This document shows, in pieces, positions 1 through 8,199 of a stretch of DNA of 64,000 bases; the first letter of the stretch is position 1; every line of letters begins with the position of its first letter. The stretch lies in the NCBI RefSeq assembly GCF_018613875.1, contig NZ_JAGGPJ010000023.1, forward strand, positions 1 to 64,000, written 5' to 3'. This stretch comes from Arthrobacter sp. ISL-28. GTDB taxonomy: Bacteria > Actinomycetota > Actinomycetes > Actinomycetales > Micrococcaceae. The position numbers were made by a program, and so were the translations under genes. The notes under the pieces are model-generated. The model did not search any database, was not told where the DNA came from, and saw nothing but the letters and a program-made list of their open reading frames with translations.

Positions 1-2
1 CA

Positions 3-2306
3 GAGGTGGGGCGCATCAGCACCCCAGGCAGGCCTCGCGGCTTCGGAATGTATCACTCCCCGGTCTCTGGGAAGTATTACGCCTTTGTGCATGACTTCAA
101 TACGAATGTGATAACCCAGTTCGAGCTGGACGGCTCCAATGGATCGGTTCGAGGGACTGCCGTGCGTTCTTTCGACAACGGCGACAGCTCCGAAGGCATT
201 TCGGCAGATGATGAGCTGCAACGTGTCTATGTGTCCGAGGAGGAAGTCGGCGTGTGGCGGTATGGAGCTGAGCCGGGGGACGGTTCAACCCGGACACTCG
301 TGGATCGCACCGTGGCAACCGGTGGACGAATAGTGGAGAACGTCAAGAACTCCGCCATTTATTATGGTCGGCAGGGGACCGGTTATCTGATTGTGTCGAG
401 CCAGGGTGGATCCAACTTCGTCATCTACAACCGCGGTGACAACGCCTTTGTCGGCTCCTTCAAGATCATCGATGGAGGCGGCGTCGACGGTGTGAATGGT
501 CAGGACGGGATTGATGTCACCAATTTCCCACTCGGACCTTCCTACCCCGCTGGACTTTTCACCAGCCAGGACCACAACAACACCAATGCGGGCAACGGTA
601 ACAGTGGTAACCAAAATCACAAGCTTGTCTCCTGGCAGCGAATTGCCGATGCTTTCAGCCCTCGGCTGCTTGTGGACACCACCTTTGACCCGCGTCAAAT
701 AGGAGCAGAGGGCGGAGGAGGAGACCCCGGACCGGACACCACACCGCCCGATACCTCGATTACAGGTGGCCCAACAGGGACCAGTAGCAGCACTTCGGCT
801 GAATTCACCTTCACAGCGACGGAGCCCGGGACTTTCGAGTGTGCCTTGGATGGGGGTGCCTTCCAGGGATGTACGTCGCCGAAGAAATACGCTGATCTCG
901 CAGTTGGCTCGCACGTCTTCGCGGTGCGAGCAACCGACGCGGCCGGCAACTCCGACCCAACTCCTGCGGAGCGAACTTGGGTAATCGACACCTCGGCGCC
1001 CCAAACGGAGACCTTGACGGCCATAGCGGATGCCTATGTTTCCAGCGGGGCGACGACGACGAACTACGGGACGGCGCCGAAGCTTGTAGTGGACAACAGC
1101 CCGGTGGAGAATGCCTACCTGAAGTTTGATTTGTCGGGACTCGCAGGAAGGACGATCGTAAGCGCGAAGCTCCAACTGCGGGCGACGACCAGCGGCTCAA
1201 CGGGTACGCAGAACGTCAGGTTGGTAACGGTAGACACGTGGACTGAGAGCGGCCTCACGTACAGCACAAGGCCGGCTTTGGGCAGCAGTGTGCTGGGCAG
1301 TGTCGGACCGGTCACAGTGAACACCGGTTATGAAGTGCCACTGTCTGCGTCCGCTCTGCAGGGTGAGGTTGGCGGCATCCTGTCGCTTGGCATCAACGCC
1401 ACCAGCAGCGACGGGGCCGACTTCGGCTCCAGAGAGACTACGACCGCACCAAGGCTGGTGCTCCAGTTAGGATCGGGCACGGGGACGCCACCCGAGGATA
1501 CCACCGCACCCACGGTGACCTCAGTGACTCCGGCAGAGAATGCACCAGACGCAGCGGTCACCGGAAATGTCACGGCTACGTTTTCGGAGGCCATGGACTC
1601 GACGACGGTCAACAGGACGACGTTCACGCTGGCCGAGGGAACTTCAACCACTCCTGTGGATGCGGTCGTCAACCTCAGCAACAACACCGCCACATTGGAT
1701 CCCACCGCCAATCTCAATCCTGGTACGCAGTACACCGCGAGGGTCACCGGAGCGAAAGATTCCTCCGGCAACACAGTCATCGCTAAGACGTGGACTTTCA
1801 CTACAGCCGCGGCTACGACGCCCTCGGAGACGGTGATGTTGACGCCGACAGCGGACGCCTATGTTTCCAGCGCGGCGACGACGACGAACTACGGGACGAT
1901 GCCGAAGCTCGCAGTGGACAACAGCCCGGTGGAGAATGCCTACCTGAAGTTTGATCTGTCGGGACTCGCAGGAAGGACGATCGTAAGCGCGAAGCTCCAA
2001 CTGCGGGCGACCACCAGCGGCTCAACGGGTACGCAGAACGTCAGGTTGGTTACGGTAGACACGTGGACTGAAAGCAGCCTCACGTACAGCACAAGGCCGG
2101 CTTTGGGCAGTAGTGTGCTGGGCAGTGTCGGACCGGTCACGGTGAACACCGGTTATGAAGTGCCACTGTCTGCGTCAGTTCTGCAGGGTGAGGTTGGCGG
2201 CATCCTGTCGCTTGGCATCAACACCACCAGCAGCGACGGGGCCGACTTCGGCTCCAGAGAGACTACGACCCCACCAAGGCTGGTGCTCCAACTGCAACAA
2301 CCGTAG
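3..2306 (+). CDS. Secreted beta-propeller phytase, C-terminal part, with Ig-like and two DNRLRE modules (5' end outside window)
   Basis: The reading frame is open to the window edge, so the true start lies upstream and the GTG at 6 is probably internal. The first ~230 residues match the Bacillus-type beta-propeller phytase fold: VYVSEEEVGVWRY, the SSQGGSNFVIYNR strand, an Asp-rich metal loop around GVNGQDGIDV, and an ending HKLVSWQRIADAF. Such enzymes release phosphate from Ca-phytate outside the cell. After a Gly/Pro linker come an Ig-like module, a DNRLRE/CBM96-like module (~340-490), a Big_5-like Ig domain (~500-600) and a second DNRLRE module (~615-765). The DNRLRE modules probably bind surfaces or polysaccharide. 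The phytase call is firm; module roles are from family knowledge. A strong terminator follows. Confidence 0.85.
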   Translation, partial: EVGRISTPGRPRGFGMYHSPVSGKYYAFVHDFNTNVITQFELDGSNGSVRGTAVRSFDNGDSSEGISADDELQRVYVSEEEVGVWRYGAEPGDGSTRTLVDRTVATGGRIVENVKNSAIYYGRQGTGYLIVSSQGGSNFVIYNRGDNAFVGSFKIIDGGGVDGVNGQDGIDVTNFPLGPSYPAGLFTSQDHNNTNAGNGNSGNQNHKLVSWQRIADAFSPRLLVDTTFDPRQIGAEGGGGDPGPDTTPPDTSITGGPTGTSSSTSAEFTFTATEPGTFECALDGGAFQGCTSPKKYADLAVGSHVFAVRATDAAGNSDPTPAERTWVIDTSAPQTETLTAIADAYVSSGATTTNYGTAPKLVVDNSPVENAYLKFDLSGLAGRTIVSAKLQLRATTSGSTGTQNVRLVTVDTWTESGLTYSTRPALGSSVLGSVGPVTVNTGYEVPLSASALQGEVGGILSLGINATSSDGADFGSRETTTAPRLVLQLGSGTGTPPEDTTAPTVTSVTPAENAPDAAVTGNVTATFSEAMDSTTVNRTTFTLAEGTSTTPVDAVVNLSNNTATLDPTANLNPGTQYTARVTGAKDSSGNTVIAKTWTFTTAAATTPSETVMLTPTADAYVSSAATTTNYGTMPKLAVDNSPVENAYLKFDLSGLAGRTIVSAKLQLRATTSGSTGTQNVRLVTVDTWTESSLTYSTRPALGSSVLGSVGPVTVNTGYEVPLSASVLQGEVGGILSLGINTTSSDGADFGSRETTTPPRLVLQLQQP
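1027..1470 (+). repeat. DNRLRE module repeat, copy 1
   Basis: This ~444-bp stretch recurs at 1852-2295 with a constant offset of 825 bp and no visible gap. It differs at only scattered positions, and it encodes one complete DNRLRE module. Confidence 0.9.
1852..2295 (+). repeat. DNRLRE module repeat, copy 2
   Basis: Second copy of the 1027-1470 repeat. Nearly all differences are single substitutions, consistent with recent duplication or gene conversion inside the phytase gene. Confidence 0.9.
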
Positions 2307-2441
2307 GTAATCGCAGCTGGACCAGCTTCAGGCCTCAGCGCGCCGAACAGTCGTCCCATCTACGGGTGCGCGGACACCGGTAAAGACGCGTAATAGGGCT
2401 AGGGGATTTCGCCTCGCGACCAGAGCACCACTTAGGAGAAC

Positions 2442-2472
2442 AAAAGGCGGGGTCCAGTGGACCCCGCCTTTT
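2442..2472 (+). terminator. Rho-independent terminator of the phytase gene
   Basis: A perfect 14-bp stem (AAAAGGCGGGGTCC / GGACCCCGCCTTTT) with a 3-nt loop AGT and T-rich right flank. It lies ~135 bp after the phytase stop and is symmetrical enough to act on both strands. Confidence 0.9.
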
Positions 2473-2481
2473 GCTTGCTTG

Positions 2482-2580
2482 TCAGCGGACCCCGGTTAGG
2501 TCCTCATCCTTGGGTGCTTCGAGGTTGACCTTGGCCTGCTTCTTGATGAAGAACAGGACCAGGCCGACGGCCAGGAACTC
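2482..2580 (-). pseudogene. C-terminal scrap of a membrane transporter
   Basis: The minus strand encodes about 32 residues, EFLAVGLVLFFIKKQAKV followed by an acidic tail ending LTGVR and a stop at 2482-2484. This looks like the last transmembrane helix plus cytoplasmic tail of a carrier. The frame stops matching at 2580, where a different gene remnant begins, so only the 3' end survives. The transporter family cannot be named. Confidence 0.4.
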
Positions 2581-2683
2581 TATTTACCGCAACGTGTGCA
2601 GCGCCTGTAGCGGCTGCCATCCTCGGTGGTTTCGATAGCCACTGGTGGCGCAGATTCGTCTTGCACAGCAGGAACTTGAGCAT
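2580..2683 (-). pseudogene. Frameshifted small CxxC protein
   Basis: On the minus strand, ATG at 2681-2683 starts MLKFLLCKTNLRHQW; reading then moves to another frame as IETTEDGSRYRRCTRCGK with a stop at 2580-2582. Joined, these give a ~33-residue protein with a CxxC zinc-ribbon-like end, of a type seen as small actinobacterial ORFs. The frame change falls after the HQW codons (~2638). Its end abuts the transporter scrap, marking a rearrangement joint. Confidence 0.4.
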
Positions 2684-2892
2684 GATGCTTCCCCGTCCGA
2701 ATGAGTTCCGGTGCAGACTGTCCAATTCCAAGGAACTGGGACGCTTCGTGAGGCAGCATCACTCAAGAGGGCAGCAAGTCCAAGCATTCGTAGGTTGTTC
2801 GGGCGCATTCCCTTCAGCGCGACGCCCCGAGCCGGGAGTGCTGTTGGCTAGGGTGGACGTGTTCGTACATGTCTTGGAACTGGGGTGGGATC

Positions 2893-3561
2893 TTGGCAGT
2901 TTTCGTACTGATTCATGGCGGCGGTTCCACCGCATGGGACTGGCATCTGGTCAAACCACTGCTTGAGGCATCGGGGCATGAGGTCGTCGCGGTCGACTTG
3001 CCCATCGAAGACGACAATGCCGGGCTTGAGGACTACACCCATGCGGTAACTGCAGCGGTGGGCGATGCTCAGCACACCATCGTCGTCGGCCACTCGCTAG
3101 GAGGCTTTACGGCGCCCTTGGTTTGCGAAGAGCTCCAATCGGACGGACTCGTATATCTCGCAGGAATGATCCCACTACCGGGCGAGACATTCGGCGATTG
3201 GTGGACCAACACGGGTCATAATCGCGAAGACATAGATCCGGACCCCCAGGCAGCGTTTTTCAACGAAGTCCCCGAGGATTTGGTACACCAGGCACGTGAC
3301 AAAGAGCGCGACCAGCAAGGTGCATGGATGGCACGGCCCTGGCCTGGTCAGCGGCATCCGGCCGTCCCCACCAGAGCAATACTGTGCCGTGACGACCGGT
3401 TCTTTCCAGCGTCATTCATGAGACGCCAAGTACACCAGCGACTTGGAGTCGAACCTCTGGAAATTCCAGGGGGTCATTACGCCACCTTGAGCAATCCAGA
3501 CGCTGTAGCTGCGGCGCTGAACGACTTCGCCCAAAAGATCGCTCAGGCGAGGTCTGATTGA
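2893..3561 (+). CDS. Alpha/beta hydrolase (EstC/hydroxynitrile-lyase-like)
   Basis: 222-residue soluble hydrolase. The N-terminus AVFVLIHGGGSTAWDW is the oxyanion-hole region of the plant-type esterase/hydroxynitrile-lyase branch. The nucleophile elbow is GHSLGG, an acid residue is likely in the CRDDRFF segment, and the catalytic His sits in GGHYATL near the C-terminus. I chose TTG at 2893 because family members begin just before the FVLIHG strand; ATG at 2869 would add eight residues unlike the family. The substrate is unknown. It is a single gene between decayed stretches. Confidence 0.75.
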   Translation: MAVFVLIHGGGSTAWDWHLVKPLLEASGHEVVAVDLPIEDDNAGLEDYTHAVTAAVGDAQHTIVVGHSLGGFTAPLVCEELQSDGLVYLAGMIPLPGETFGDWWTNTGHNREDIDPDPQAAFFNEVPEDLVHQARDKERDQQGAWMARPWPGQRHPAVPTRAILCRDDRFFPASFMRRQVHQRLGVEPLEIPGGHYATLSNPDAVAAALNDFAQKIAQARSD

Positions 3562-4105
3562 GGGCGGGGTCCGGTTGATCAATGAGGTCGAGTACAAGGT
3601 ATTGGTCAGCTGGGACTTTGACAGAGGTGAGCCGTAGACGACAAAAGCCTGCTCAGGCCGGGTTGACGTGCACAATGATGACTTGGACGTCCTTGGACCC
3701 GTCGTAGCGAAGGTCGTAGGTAACTTGGAGCCTCGTCGATGTGCCCCACCTGCTTCCGCCGCTCGCTAGGGCAGGCCGCCGCCGGCACCCGGACCATCCG
3801 GCTTGATAATGGCGGGGTCCCGGGATTCTGGCGAGCAGGGTGGGTCATGTTCGTCGGGCTGGTGGTCTACCCGTTCATCTTCGGAGTGCTGCTGCTCGGA
3901 GCGCTGTCGGGGTCGGGCGCCGTCGGAGACGCGAAGGACCGCCACCTGTCCATCGACGTCCGTGAAACATAAGCCATAAAGGGACGGGAGGCAGGCCACG
4001 CTAGACGCCCGGCGCAAGGCAGCCCGCGCCGCCAGGGATCCGACTAAGAAGTAGGGGCAGCCGGGCCGGGTCCGTGTGAAGCGGACCTGCCGCTAGGCTC
4101 ACCTT
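3562..4105. other. Low-coding stretch with gene scraps
   Basis: Apart from the doubtful ORF at 3739-3972 I see only short peptide-like pieces. On the plus strand, VEYKVLVSWDFDRGEP ends at about 3638. On the minus strand, LQVTYDLRYDGSKDVQVI continues to a stop at 3652-3654. Both look like ends of lost genes, but I cannot assign a family to either. Confidence 0.35.
3739..3972 (+). CDS. Possible small membrane protein
   Basis: 77 codons with one strongly hydrophobic segment (GWVMFVGLVVYPFIFGVLLL, ~residues 34-53) and a short polar tail. There is no recognisable family and no clear ribosome-binding site at the ATG, and it sits in a decayed region. It could be the last helix of a broken gene rather than an intact one. 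Confidence 0.3.
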   Translation: MCPTCFRRSLGQAAAGTRTIRLDNGGVPGFWRAGWVMFVGLVVYPFIFGVLLLGALSGSGAVGDAKDRHLSIDVRET

Positions 4106-4549
4106 GTGATGAGTTCACAGAACAGCAACGAACGCTACGTTGTGCGGCCGTGGTGGAGGGGGAGATCACTGCCCTGGGCGGCCCTGGTCGTTGTCTCCGT
4201 CGTACTGACGAGCATTGCCTTGGAGCGGACGGCATTTTTCGTCTATGAGCCTGTCCCGGCGTTCATCGAGCGGCTGCGCGTGGGCAGGCTGTGCATGCTT
4301 GCTGGGTCTGCCGCGTCGCTTGCAGCAGCAATATGGTCGCAGGTCCGGGGTAATCCGCTGTGGGTGACGATCTGCGTGGCTGCGCCTGCAGTGCTGGTGG
4401 GCTTGGCGATGATGATCATGGCGCCCCCGTCTTTGGCCCCGCAAATAGCCGGTCTTTTCGCCCTGCCGGCTGCCCTGGCAGGACTCGTCGGAGGGCTGCT
4501 CTCCCGAAACCAAGGATCAATCCAGCCCGGTCCCGCGATTCGTCCATAG
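4106..4549 (+). CDS. Hypothetical four-helix membrane protein
   Basis: 147 residues starting GTG-ATG (4106 or 4109). Hydrophobic segments lie near residues 24-40, 62-78, 86-105 and 113-132, with a basic N-terminus (RPWWRGR) and a Pro-rich tail, suggesting a small integral membrane protein. I recognise no family. It is convergent with the minus-strand gene at 4580-4921. Confidence 0.55.
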   Translation: MMSSQNSNERYVVRPWWRGRSLPWAALVVVSVVLTSIALERTAFFVYEPVPAFIERLRVGRLCMLAGSAASLAAAIWSQVRGNPLWVTICVAAPAVLVGLAMMIMAPPSLAPQIAGLFALPAALAGLVGGLLSRNQGSIQPGPAIRP

Positions 4550-4579
4550 GATTGAACGTGCTTAGGGTTTGGGCCTCGT

Positions 4580-4921
4580 TCAGCGACTCGCTGTGCTGGC
4601 CAAGAACCTCCCTGCACGACGAAACTCACGCGCTTCCATGGGTCCTCCGAGGCCGTAACCAAGGAGGCCTATGACCATGAGCCACCAAATGTCGCTGCTG
4701 CCTGGAACAGCCTGTGGCAGAAACACCAGAGGCAGCGTGGGCAGGAGAATGACCTGCGCAGCCAGGTTCTTCCGGTGCTGAACGGCAGCGGCCCGGGCCA
4801 CGGCGACGTGTTCAGGGTTGATCGGGACCTTTCCGAGAATCTGGCGGCGGATCTGCTTTTGCTCGTCGTCAGTGAGAGTTACCAGTACGTCGATGCGGCC
4901 CAATTCGGCGGCCGGGCGCAT
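4580..4921 (-). CDS. Small two-helix membrane protein with acidic N-terminus
   Basis: 113 residues. A soluble head (TLTDDEQKQIRRQILGKVP) is followed by two adjacent hydrophobic helices (~residues 54-70 and 76-92) and a short basic tail, a layout common in uncharacterised Arthrobacter proteins. The ATG at 4919-4921 overlaps the end of the upstream frameshifted gene, so translation may be coupled or begin at a later weak start. Function unknown. Confidence 0.5.
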   Translation of the reverse strand: MRPAAELGRIDVLVTLTDDEQKQIRRQILGKVPINPEHVAVARAAAVQHRKNLAAQVILLPTLPLVFLPQAVPGSSDIWWLMVIGLLGYGLGGPMEAREFRRAGRFLASTASR

Positions 4922-5085
4922 TCTTGGCGTTGTAGATCAAACCGCCGATGATGGATCCCAGCCCCGGCCAGTCCGAATCCAATGACTAAGCTGACCAGCC
5001 AATCCTCAGTGGGACCATGGGCTCGCCGTTCAGCCTCAGCCCACCTGTCGTTGGATTCCGAGATGAGGTCGTCAAGTCCGCTCAT
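4869..5085 (-). pseudogene. Frameshifted small membrane protein
   Basis: The gene opens MSGLDDLISESNDRWAEAER and a membrane segment up to GFGLAGAG, then continues best in another frame as SIIGGLIYNAKNAPG, ending at a stop at 4869-4871. Left in its original frame it yields an Arg/His-rich tail unlike a membrane protein. A single-base indel near 4965 explains this. It probably formed an operon with the 4580-4921 gene. Confidence 0.45.
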
Positions 5086-5339
5086 GTGACGCCGTCCTGG
5101 TGCGGCTCGGACGCACGCTTCCTGGCCCGAACAGCATGAGCGTCACGACCGGTACTTTCTGATCCCAGAAGCGCTTCAGGTGAACCCGATCCCTTCTACT
5201 CGCCGCCGTGGCGCCGACGGTTCGAGAGAGGGATCGGGATGTCGAACGAAAGGGCCAGGACCAAAACGATAAGTGCCGCATAGCCCAAGCCCAGCCACGG
5301 CGGTCTTATGGCTGAATATCGCGGTGCCTGCCACGATGG
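5086..5339. other. Degenerate stretch with membrane-protein remnant
   Basis: The minus strand holds a short reading frame ending at 5196-5198 that encodes GYAALIVLVLALSFDIPIPL and a basic tail, i.e. one membrane helix from a lost gene. Nothing else is supportable here. Confidence 0.3.
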
Positions 5340-5528
5340 TCATACCGCTAAGGTTGTGGACGGCGACGGCTTCTTGAATGTGAACCATCCGTATAGAAGC
5401 CCTGCACTGCTGATCACCATGACGACTATCGATCCGATCGTGAGGGCATCGGTTGTTCTCAGCAGAGCGACAGCCATCGCCGAGACAAATGCGAAGGCCC
5501 AGGAAACCATCTGCGTTTTCATGCTCAC
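5340..5528 (-). CDS. Small two-helix membrane protein
   Basis: 62 residues. Hydrophobic segments (MVSWAFAFVSAMAVALL and IGSIVVMVISSAGLLYGW) flank a short loop, with a short KK/Pro-Ser tail. It starts at GTG 5528 or ATG 5522, with a GGGAGC element just upstream. I recognise no family. It sits within the decayed zone but has no internal damage. Confidence 0.4.
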   Translation of the reverse strand: MSMKTQMVSWAFAFVSAMAVALLRTTDALTIGSIVVMVISSAGLLYGWFTFKKPSPSTTLAV

Positions 5529-5544
5529 AGCGCTCCCATCTGCA

Positions 5545-5914
5545 CAGCATGGGCCTTGGGGGCTATGGTGACGCCGCAGGCGTCATAGGTGTAGGAAGAG
5601 GCCTGTACCTCACCCTGGTCGACTTCGACCAGGACGGGGCACAGGACATCCTGGCCAAGCGCACCGACGGCAGCATGGTGCTGTACCGCTCCACGGGGGC
5701 CGGCGGCTTCGTCCCCGAATTCAGGCGCACGGTGGGCACCGGCTGGACCATCGTCAACAGCATCACCAGCGTGGCCGGATTCACGGCAGGAAGCTCCGGG
5801 CTCATGAGCCGGCTCAGCGACGGCCGGCTGGCCCACTACCCCTTCAGCAAGGGCATTTGGGGTACCCGGACCATCGTCGGCACAGGCTGGAGCCCCTACA
5901 ACATCTTCCGCTAG
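5545..5914 (+). pseudogene. C-terminal fragment of an FG-GAP/VCBS-repeat surface protein
   Basis: About 115 residues of repeat sequence: DFDQDGAQDILAKRTDGSMV, a GTGWTIVNS strand, and a closing VGTGWSPYNIFR before the stop. This matches the calcium-binding beta-propeller FG-GAP repeats found at the ends of actinobacterial secreted hydrolases. There is no start or signal peptide; the frame begins abruptly after unrelated sequence near 5545. Confidence 0.6.
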
Positions 5915-6133
5915 AACCGGCCAGACGGGGACACAAACCGAACCCGGCGGCATTCGTCCAGTTCTGTTTGTGGTGGGCATTGGAGCAGTTCTAAGTTTGG
6001 TGAACGTGGACCGCCACTTCGTTGACCTCGCGGGCGCGCCCGGCAAAAATTGTCGCCGCGTGTAACCGCTGAGGCCGGGCCGGAAGCTATACAGGTATCC
6101 TGCAGTTCCGGGTTCTATCTTCAGGGGACAATC

Positions 6134-6345
6134 GTGCTTTCAGAGCGCGAATTGGCGTTCATAGCCATTTATGAAGCCAGCTATCCATCCGTCTACCAGT
6201 TCGTCTGCCGACGCGTGGAATCGAAGGATGTGGCGGAGGAGATCGCAGCTGACGCCTTCCGCGTGGTGTGGCAGAAATGGGCGGACGACTCACATCTGCA
6301 CCTCGCGTACTTTATTGACGGTTGCGCGGAATCTGGTGGGAAACG
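6134..6345 (+). pseudogene. Broken ECF sigma factor, N-terminal region only
   Basis: GTG at 6134 follows AGGGGA and starts LSERELAFIAIYEASYPSVY, then CRRVESKDVAEEIAADAFRV, which is the region 2 core of an ECF RNA polymerase sigma factor. After WQKWADDSHLH the frame breaks. The expected continuation VARNLVGNGY is readable in a different frame around 6320-6345. The sequence then switches abruptly to an unrelated DNRLRE fragment. Region 4 is absent, so it cannot work as a sigma factor. Confidence 0.65.
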
Positions 6346-6519
6346 GGTACGACCAACACCAGCTACAGCGTTCCGCTGACGGTCAGCGGCCTGACCGGTG
6401 AGCTCGGCCAACAGCTCTCCCTGGGCATGGACTCCAGCAGCAGCGACGGCCTGGACCTCAACTCCAAGGAGACCGGCAGCACGGCCGCACCCAAACTGGT
6501 GCTCACGTTGAAGAAGTAA
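6346..6519 (+). pseudogene. DNRLRE-module fragment
   Basis: About 57 codons, SYSVPLTVSGLTGELGQQLS to LVLTLKK and stop. These correspond to the last third of the DNRLRE modules of the phytase gene at the left end of the window, but are clearly diverged from them. It lies directly downstream of the sigma-factor fragment with no start of its own, so it is the 3' end of another surface-protein gene captured by a rearrangement. Confidence 0.6.
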
Positions 6520-6596
6520 GTACACGTTCTCGGTTGGGGGTTTCGTTAAATGGAGCCTGCAAACAACGGGGATGAAGGACAGTCCAGGAGGTCCTC

Positions 6597-6652
6597 GTGG
6601 CGTACCCTAACGCGTTCTTGGCTCATGCCGGGCGCCTGCGCCTTGCCCGAAC
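6597..6652 (+). pseudogene. Possible IS481-type transposase N-terminal scrap
   Basis: An AGGAGG-type site precedes a GTG (6597) that begins VAYPNAFLAHAGRLRLAR. This resembles the NAxLTxxGRLRLAR opening of IS481-family transposases. The similarity ends after ~18 codons and no DDE domain follows. Weak assignment. Confidence 0.3.
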
Positions 6653-6685
6653 ACACCCTCCCTCCACGCACCTCAGGCAACACGG

Positions 6686-6834
6686 TGGCACGTTTGCTCG
6701 AATCGGATTTGGGCCGCCTGGGCGAGCCCCTTCGGTGTCGATCCCTTCGGCGCCGAGGCGCATATGAGTCGTAGAATCTTCGACCGCGCCTTCCGGGCCT
6801 CAACAGGGACAACACCGTCAGCGTTCGTCCCTGG
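6686..6834 (+). pseudogene. AraC-family HTH fragment
   Basis: In-frame GAEAHMSRRIFDRAFRASTG followed by TTPSAFV is the second helix-turn-helix of an AraC/GlxA-type regulator (family pattern: MSxRtFxRxFxxxtGxtPxxyl). No upstream domain and no proper end remain. It stops a few bases before the convergent glyoxalase-fold gene, so it may once have regulated that locus. Confidence 0.5.
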
Positions 6835-6838
6835 GACT

Positions 6839-7225
6839 TCATGCAGCACCCGATCCGTACGGACGCGTGATCGCCTCGAGGAAATGCCCGTCAGGATCCG
6901 TGAAGTAGACGCCACGTCCGCCGTCGTTGTGGTTGATCTGCTGCGGGCGGGACCGTCCCGGGTCCGCCCAGTAGGGGATGCCCTGGGCCTGGATCCTTGC
7001 GAAGATTCCGTCGAAGTCCTCCTCGCTGACCAGGAAGGCGTAGTGCTGCGGGGAGATGGGCCGGTTCGTCGTGGCGAAATCGAGGGCAACTCCGTGGTCG
7101 AAGGGCACGGTCAGGAAAGACCACATGGCTTGGGGTTTCGGCAGTCCGAGCACGTTGGCCAGGAACTCCGCCGAACGGCGCTTGTCCGTGGCGTAGACGA
7201 TGGTGTGGTTGAAAGTGACCGTCAT
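6839..7225 (-). CDS. VOC (glyoxalase/dioxygenase fold) family protein
   Basis: 128 residues. The opening TVTFNHTIVYATDKRRSAEF is the usual first beta-alpha of the vicinal-oxygen-chelate fold. VYFTDPDGHFLEAIT near the C-terminus carries the DPDGxxxE pattern with the terminal metal-ligand Glu; the N-terminal His is in FNHTIVYA. The start is ATG at 7223-7225, preceded by GAGGAGGTCACC; an earlier GTG/ATG would add 11 residues. Members include glyoxalases, dioxygenases and resistance proteins, so the substrate is undetermined. Transcribed alone. Confidence 0.8.
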   Translation of the reverse strand: MTVTFNHTIVYATDKRRSAEFLANVLGLPKPQAMWSFLTVPFDHGVALDFATTNRPISPQHYAFLVSEEDFDGIFARIQAQGIPYWADPGRSRPQQINHNDGGRGVYFTDPDGHFLEAITRPYGSGAA

Positions 7226-7380
7226 GGTGACCTCCTCGGGTGTTTTCTCTGCCACCATCTACGTCCATGGCTCTTCAGATTTCAAGAGCGCCTGCTACGT
7301 CCTTGGAATCCTCTTGGGTCAGCGTCAGGGAAAAGTAGTATCAGGGGGCACAAAGTGGCGCGACTAGCGCGAAGATCCGA

Positions 7381-8199
7381 TCAGGCCTTGGCGAGCGGCA
7401 GCACCAGCATGTAGCCGGTCGGCAGACCACTGCTCCAGCGTCGCGGCTCGCGGACGACGAACTGCGTCGCCAACTGCTCGGGGGTCAGCAGGGCGTTGGG
7501 CGCGGGGGACGGTCCCCACCGCGGGTCGCCGTACGGGTAGAGCGGATCCTGCACGCGGATGCCGGTGACCGAGAACTCTGGGGAGTGGGCGGGATCGCCG
7601 AGTGACGCGAAGCCGCTCATCACCCATACGTGGCGACCGCGCCACATGACCAGCCCGACCGGCCGGCCTGTGTCAGCGAGGGCGCGCGCCGCGGTCCGCA
7701 GCGCTTCCTCGTAGTCGGCGACGCTGACAACGGCGTACGGCCCCATCCCGACCTTGGTCAGCACCTTCGCCCAACCCAAGGGGTTGGCACCGTTGAACGA
7801 GTTGGACGACCGTGCCCGGACCGCCTCCCACAACCTGCCCTGCTGAACGCGATCGGCCCACGTGCCGGCTCCCGTGTCGACGAGATTGTGCATGATCTGG
7901 ATGCTCGCCGCAACACACCACTCAAAGGTGTACTGGGGAACGAAGTCCCCCTCCTGGTAGAGGTTGAGGGCGAACGCCCGGGGCGCTGGAGCCGGCGTCG
8001 GAACCGATGTCGGGGTGGGGGACAGGGTCCGGAGAGGAGCGGGGACGTCAACTTGCGCGGCTGGCGGGGCCGAGGAGGTCTGGATCGGTCGATCGGTGGT
8101 GGCCGTATCAAGTCTGGTCGCGGGCGCGCAGGCCGAGAGGAGGGTCGCCAGGATGACGAACCAGGCCAGAAGACGGAGCAGGGCACCGATCATGACCAA
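7381..8199 (-). CDS. Secreted lipoprotein with papain/C39-like cysteine-peptidase-type domain
   Basis: 272 residues. A signal peptide with lipobox LLSAC (Cys ~24) is followed by a Pro/Thr-rich linker to ~75 and then a globular domain. That domain has the pattern of C39-like or papain-like enzymes: Cys in YTFEWCVAASIQIMHN (~113), His in RGRHVWVMSGF (~190) and an Asp in the RVQDPLYPYGDPRWG segment (~214). Substrate unknown; a surface peptidase or catalytically altered relative is the best guess. The start may be ATG 8199 or 8193. No partner genes adjoin. Confidence 0.65.
   Translation of the reverse strand: MVMIGALLRLLAWFVILATLLSACAPATRLDTATTDRPIQTSSAPPAAQVDVPAPLRTLSPTPTSVPTPAPAPRAFALNLYQEGDFVPQYTFEWCVAASIQIMHNLVDTGAGTWADRVQQGRLWEAVRARSSNSFNGANPLGWAKVLTKVGMGPYAVVSVADYEEALRTAARALADTGRPVGLVMWRGRHVWVMSGFASLGDPAHSPEFSVTGIRVQDPLYPYGDPRWGPSPAPNALLTPEQLATQFVVREPRRWSSGLPTGYMLVLPLAKA

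Noticed and set aside
1144..1160. GACGATCGTAAG resembling the catabolic operator
   Set aside because: It lies within the phytase coding sequence (and recurs in its second module copy). It is explained by the encoded protein and is far from the regulon.
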